Positions 61,447 through 64,000 of a stretch of DNA of 64,000 nucleotides are shown here, one piece after another. Positions within the stretch are counted from its first letter, which is position 1. Every line of letters begins with the position of its first letter. Source of the DNA: DASSUW01 sp963803335 (GTDB lineage Bacteria; Actinomycetota; Thermoleophilia; Solirubrobacterales; Solirubrobacteraceae); the NCBI GenBank assembly GCA_963803335.1, contig CAWDME010000013.1:62001-126000 (forward strand). The letters are read 5' to 3'. The position numbers and the translations under genes are program-made. Below the pieces are notes generated by a model. It made no database searches, was not told where the DNA came from, and saw only the letters and a list, made by a program, of their open reading frames with translations.

Positions 61447-62946
61447 CTAGAGCCCGGCGGCCTGGACGGCCAGCACCGCGTCCAGGGTGTCCGCCTCGGC
61501 GGCCGGCTTGTCCGGGCGGTGGCGCAGCACGCGCGCGAAGCGCAAGGCGACGCCGCCCGGATAGCGACGGCTCGCCTGCACACCGTCGAAGGCGATCTCG
61601 ACGACGAGCTCGGGTCGCACGTACACGGTCCAGTCGTCGCGCCCGGTCTCGAGCGCGAGCAGCGCCTCGGTCTGCCACGCGAGCATCGCGTCGGTCAGGC
61701 CCTTGAACGTCTTACCGAGCATCACGAAGCCGGGTCCGGCCGGGTCGCGGGCGCCGAGGTGCAGGTTGCTGAGCCGGCCGCGGCGACGGCCGTGGCCCCA
61801 CTCCGCCGCGAGGATCACGAGGTCGAGCGTGTGCCGCGGCTTGACCTTCAGCCAGCCGGCGCCGCGCCGGCCCGCCGCGTAGGGCGCCTCGAGCGACTTG
61901 ACGAGCACACCCTCGTGGCCGCGGGCCAGCGCCTCGCTGAGCACTCCGCGGGCGCCATCGGCATCGGTCGCGACGGCGCGAGGGACGCGCTGGGACTCCG
62001 GCAGCAGCGTCGCGAGCGCCTCGAAGCGCTCGGCCCCCGGCCGGTCGATCAGGTCCTCGTCGTCGGCGTGCAGGACGTCGAAGAACAGCGCGGTGAGGCG
62101 CCCCTGCCCGACGCGGCTGGCGGTGACCTGGAACGGCTCGGGCCGGCCGTCGGGTCGCAGCGCGATCGCCTCGCCGTCGAGCACCGCCGTATCGGTGGGC
62201 AGCGCTCGCGCGGCGTCGACCACTTCGGGCACGCGCGCCGTGATGTCGTCGAGCGTGCGCGTGAAGACGCGGACCTCGTCGCCGCTGCGGTGGACCTGCA
62301 CGCGGATCCCGTCGAGCTTGAACTCGACCGCCGCGGGACTGATCCGCTCGAACGCGGCGTCGACGTCGTCGCCTGGCGCGGCGAGCATCGGCTGCACCGG
62401 GCGCAGCACCTGCAGCCCGATCGAGTTGAGGCCCGCGACACCCTCGGTCAGCGCCACCGTCGCCACCGCGCCGAGGTCGCCGCGCAGCATCAGCGCGCGC
62501 CGCACGTCCGCCTTCGGGACGGCGGCGGCCTTCGCCACCGCATCGGTCATCACACCGGCGAGCGCGCCCTGGCCGATGTCGCCGAGCAGCAGCGCGACGA
62601 GGAAGCGCTGCTCGTTCTCGATGGCGCGGCCGAGCAGCTCCTGGACGGCGGCGCGGCGGGCGGCCTGCGAGCCCGGCCCGGAGAGCGCACCGATGCGATC
62701 GAACGCTGCTTCGACCTCGGCCACGGTGAGCGTCGGCTCGGTCACCGGCGGCGGATGGTCGCGCAGCGTCGCCCACCCGACGCCGATCTGGCGCTGCGTC
62801 AGCTCTCCCGACAGCCAGGCGACGGCCGCCGGCGTCTCCGCCGGATCGGTGTGACGCAGCAGCTCGGCGAGCCGCTCGATCTTGCTGTTGCGGGCTGACG
62901 TCTCCCGCACCGCCGCGGAGGCGTCGACGAGCTCGCGCAGCAGCAT
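61447..62946 (-). CDS. ligB: ATP-dependent DNA ligase
   Basis: A 499-residue ATP-dependent ligase like mycobacterial LigB. The N-terminal DNA-binding domain (residues 1-190, KIERLAELLRHTDPAETPAA) precedes the adenylation domain with the catalytic Lys in AVEFKLDGIRVQVHRSGDEV. Then come DGEAIAL, FFDVLHADDED, HEGVLVKSLEAPYAAGRRG and LKVKPRHTLDLVILAAEWG, and an OB domain ends the protein. It seals nicks in repair. ATG 62946 is 6 bases from the divergent phosphatase start. Confidence 0.94.
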   Translation of the reverse strand: MLLRELVDASAAVRETSARNSKIERLAELLRHTDPAETPAAVAWLSGELTQRQIGVGWATLRDHPPPVTEPTLTVAEVEAAFDRIGALSGPGSQAARRAAVQELLGRAIENEQRFLVALLLGDIGQGALAGVMTDAVAKAAAVPKADVRRALMLRGDLGAVATVALTEGVAGLNSIGLQVLRPVQPMLAAPGDDVDAAFERISPAAVEFKLDGIRVQVHRSGDEVRVFTRTLDDITARVPEVVDAARALPTDTAVLDGEAIALRPDGRPEPFQVTASRVGQGRLTALFFDVLHADDEDLIDRPGAERFEALATLLPESQRVPRAVATDADGARGVLSEALARGHEGVLVKSLEAPYAAGRRGAGWLKVKPRHTLDLVILAAEWGHGRRRGRLSNLHLGARDPAGPGFVMLGKTFKGLTDAMLAWQTEALLALETGRDDWTVYVRPELVVEIAFDGVQASRRYPGGVALRFARVLRHRPDKPAAEADTLDAVLAVQAAGL

Positions 62947-62952
62947 CCGCGC

Positions 62953-63639
62953 ATGGTGGCAGCATGCGCGCTCGTGCCGGCCGAGGGAATCCACCAGCAG
63001 CAGTACGCGCCGCCGCCCGACGCGACCGAGCTGGTGCTCGTCCGACACGGCGCATCGGCGGCCGCGATCGCCGGCGCGCCGTTCCCGCTGTTCGAAGGCC
63101 AGGGCAACCCCGAGCTCGCGCCGCAGGGCCGGGCACAGGCGGAGCGGGTGGCCGCGCGGCTGGCGGCCGAGTCGTTCACCGCCTTGTTCGTCAGCCCGTT
63201 CGCGCGCACGGTCCAGACCGCTGAGCCGATCGCCGCCGCCTGCGGCCTGGAGCCAGTGACGATCCGCGAGCTGCGCGAGGTCCACACGGGCGAGCTCGAG
63301 GGCGGCGCGTTCCGGATCGCGGTGGCCGAGGGCGACCCGCGGATCGCGCGGCTGTTCGCCGAGGAGCGCTGGGACGTGATCCCGGGCGCCGAGCCGATGG
63401 AGGCGTTCGCCGATCGGGTCCGCTCGGCGGCCGCGGCGGTGGTCCGCGCCGCCGGATCCGGGGCCGCCGTCGTCGTCACGCATGGAGCGTTCATCGCCGA
63501 GTTGTGCCGCCAGGCGGCGGGCAGCCGCCGGTTCGCGTTCATCACCGTCGACAACGCGTCGATCACCCGGCTCGTCGTCCTCGGCGACGGCCGGCAGATC
63601 CTGCGCAGCTTCAACGACACCGCGCATCTCTTGGAATAA
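62953..63639 (+). CDS. Histidine phosphatase family protein
   Basis: A 228-residue phosphoglycerate-mutase-like phosphatase. The phosphohistidine motif is ELVLVRHGASAAA, followed by LAPQGRAQAERVAARLA, LFVSPFARTVQTAEPIA, the acid in ELREVHTGELEGG and the second His in AVVVTHGAFIAELC. The substrate is unknown. ATG 62953 lies right beside the ligB start, so the two promoters must overlap coding sequence. Confidence 0.9.
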   Translation: MVAACALVPAEGIHQQQYAPPPDATELVLVRHGASAAAIAGAPFPLFEGQGNPELAPQGRAQAERVAARLAAESFTALFVSPFARTVQTAEPIAAACGLEPVTIRELREVHTGELEGGAFRIAVAEGDPRIARLFAEERWDVIPGAEPMEAFADRVRSAAAAVVRAAGSGAAVVVTHGAFIAELCRQAAGSRRFAFITVDNASITRLVVLGDGRQILRSFNDTAHLLE

Positions 63640-63666
63640 CTGCGACGCGACGGCGTCCGTGGAGAT

Positions 63667-64000
63667 ATGTCCGTCTCCGTGGAGGAGCAGATCGGGCACA
63701 TCAGGGATTCGGTGATCGGCGATGACGCCGTGCTCCAGGGCCCGTTCGGCCCTCGCCGCATGGTCTACGCCGACTACACGGCGTCCGGGCGTGCCCTGTC
63801 GTTCATCGAGGACCTGATCCGGGATCGCGTGCTGCCCGCGTACGCCAACACGCACACCGAGGCTTCGGCCACCGGTCGCCAGACGACCGAGTGGCGCGAG
63901 GACGCGCGGCGGATCGTCCACCGGGCCGTCGGCGGCGGCGACGACGACGCGGTGATCTTCTGCGGCTCGGGCACGACGGGCGCGATCGACAAGCTCGTCC
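63667..64000 (+). CDS. Class V aminotransferase-like protein, cut by window end
   Basis: The first 111 residues of a PLP enzyme are present: RRMVYADYTASGRALSFIED, LPAYANTHTEASATGRQTTE and AVIFCGSGTTGAIDKLV. These match the N-terminal part of class V aminotransferases related to cysteine desulfurases and MOCOS-like sulfurases. The PLP lysine lies beyond the window. GGAGAT precedes ATG 63667. Whether it is a desulfurase or an aminotransferase cannot be decided here. Confidence 0.85.
   Translation, partial: MSVSVEEQIGHIRDSVIGDDAVLQGPFGPRRMVYADYTASGRALSFIEDLIRDRVLPAYANTHTEASATGRQTTEWREDARRIVHRAVGGGDDDAVIFCGSGTTGAIDKLV

Overview
The window is high-GC (about 70 percent), densely packed bacterial chromosome. 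The gene set points to an actinobacterium of the class Thermoleophilia, order Solirubrobacterales (Solirubrobacter/Conexibacter-like). The clues are F420-dependent LLM oxidoreductase use, a dgt-dnaG pair, a CGAAC-N4-GTTCG LexA box, the exported protein at 41668-42285 with the 'ALGGSSYAA' leader common in this class, frequent GTG and TTG starts, and many ATGA/GTGA/TTGA overlaps. The taxonomic call is inference from gene content. There are no rRNA genes, CRISPR arrays, insertion sequences or prophage. Two tRNA genes are present. No gene-free gap exceeds 300 bases.

Layout. 1-11270 is housekeeping: a MurG-like glycosyltransferase (cut by the window edge), deoB, a lipoprotein peptidase, mutM, a glutaredoxin, recO, ppdK, a small membrane protein, dgt and dnaG. 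11292-12058 holds a LexA-box-preceded but broken HNH endonuclease gene and tRNA-Asn. 12067-20595 is an accessory stretch of exported proteins: a PIG-L deacetylase, an AMIN-like protein, a large secreted protein, two tandem sulfatases, and a rearrangement junction where two gene remnants meet head to head. 21662-25029 is a minus-strand operon (HD-GYP, response regulator, F420 oxidoreductase, glycosyltransferase). 25089-31670 carries an SDR, an exported peptidase, an MFS transporter, a PilZ protein, an XRE regulator with a divergent NTF2-like protein, and a DapA-like/sugar dehydrogenase pair. 31719-34613 holds a CAT-anticodon tRNA and an unusual CDP-alcohol phosphatidyltransferase/sulfatase-fold fusion.

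34729-45928 is rich in regulators: a hydrolase-LuxR fusion with a cupin gene, a SigG-like ECF factor, a globin behind a 24-base palindrome, a membrane/GAF/STAS protein, and an ECF sigma factor carrying a zinc anti-sigma motif, a membrane anchor and a proline-rich tail in one chain. 45941-57887 has small membrane and exported proteins, a decayed cyclic-di-GMP sensor gene, a Drr-type ABC exporter, an EAL-HDOD protein, an SGNH hydrolase, a PEBP lipoprotein and CorA. 57903-64000 holds a frameshifted MASE4-EAL gene, a coiled-coil membrane protein, ATP-dependent DNA ligase LigB, a histidine phosphatase and the start of a class V aminotransferase.

Two themes recur. Cyclic-di-GMP components are common (HD-GYP, PilZ, EAL-HDOD, MASE4-EAL, a GGDEF/EAL remnant), although two of the five loci look damaged. 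Gene decay is also visible at several places: the HNH gene, the multicopper oxidase and its neighbour, the patatin-like gene, the sensor and the EAL gene. The most unusual intact proteins are the sigma/anti-sigma fusion at 42430-43761 and the phosphatidyltransferase/sulfatase-fold fusion at 31795-33927.
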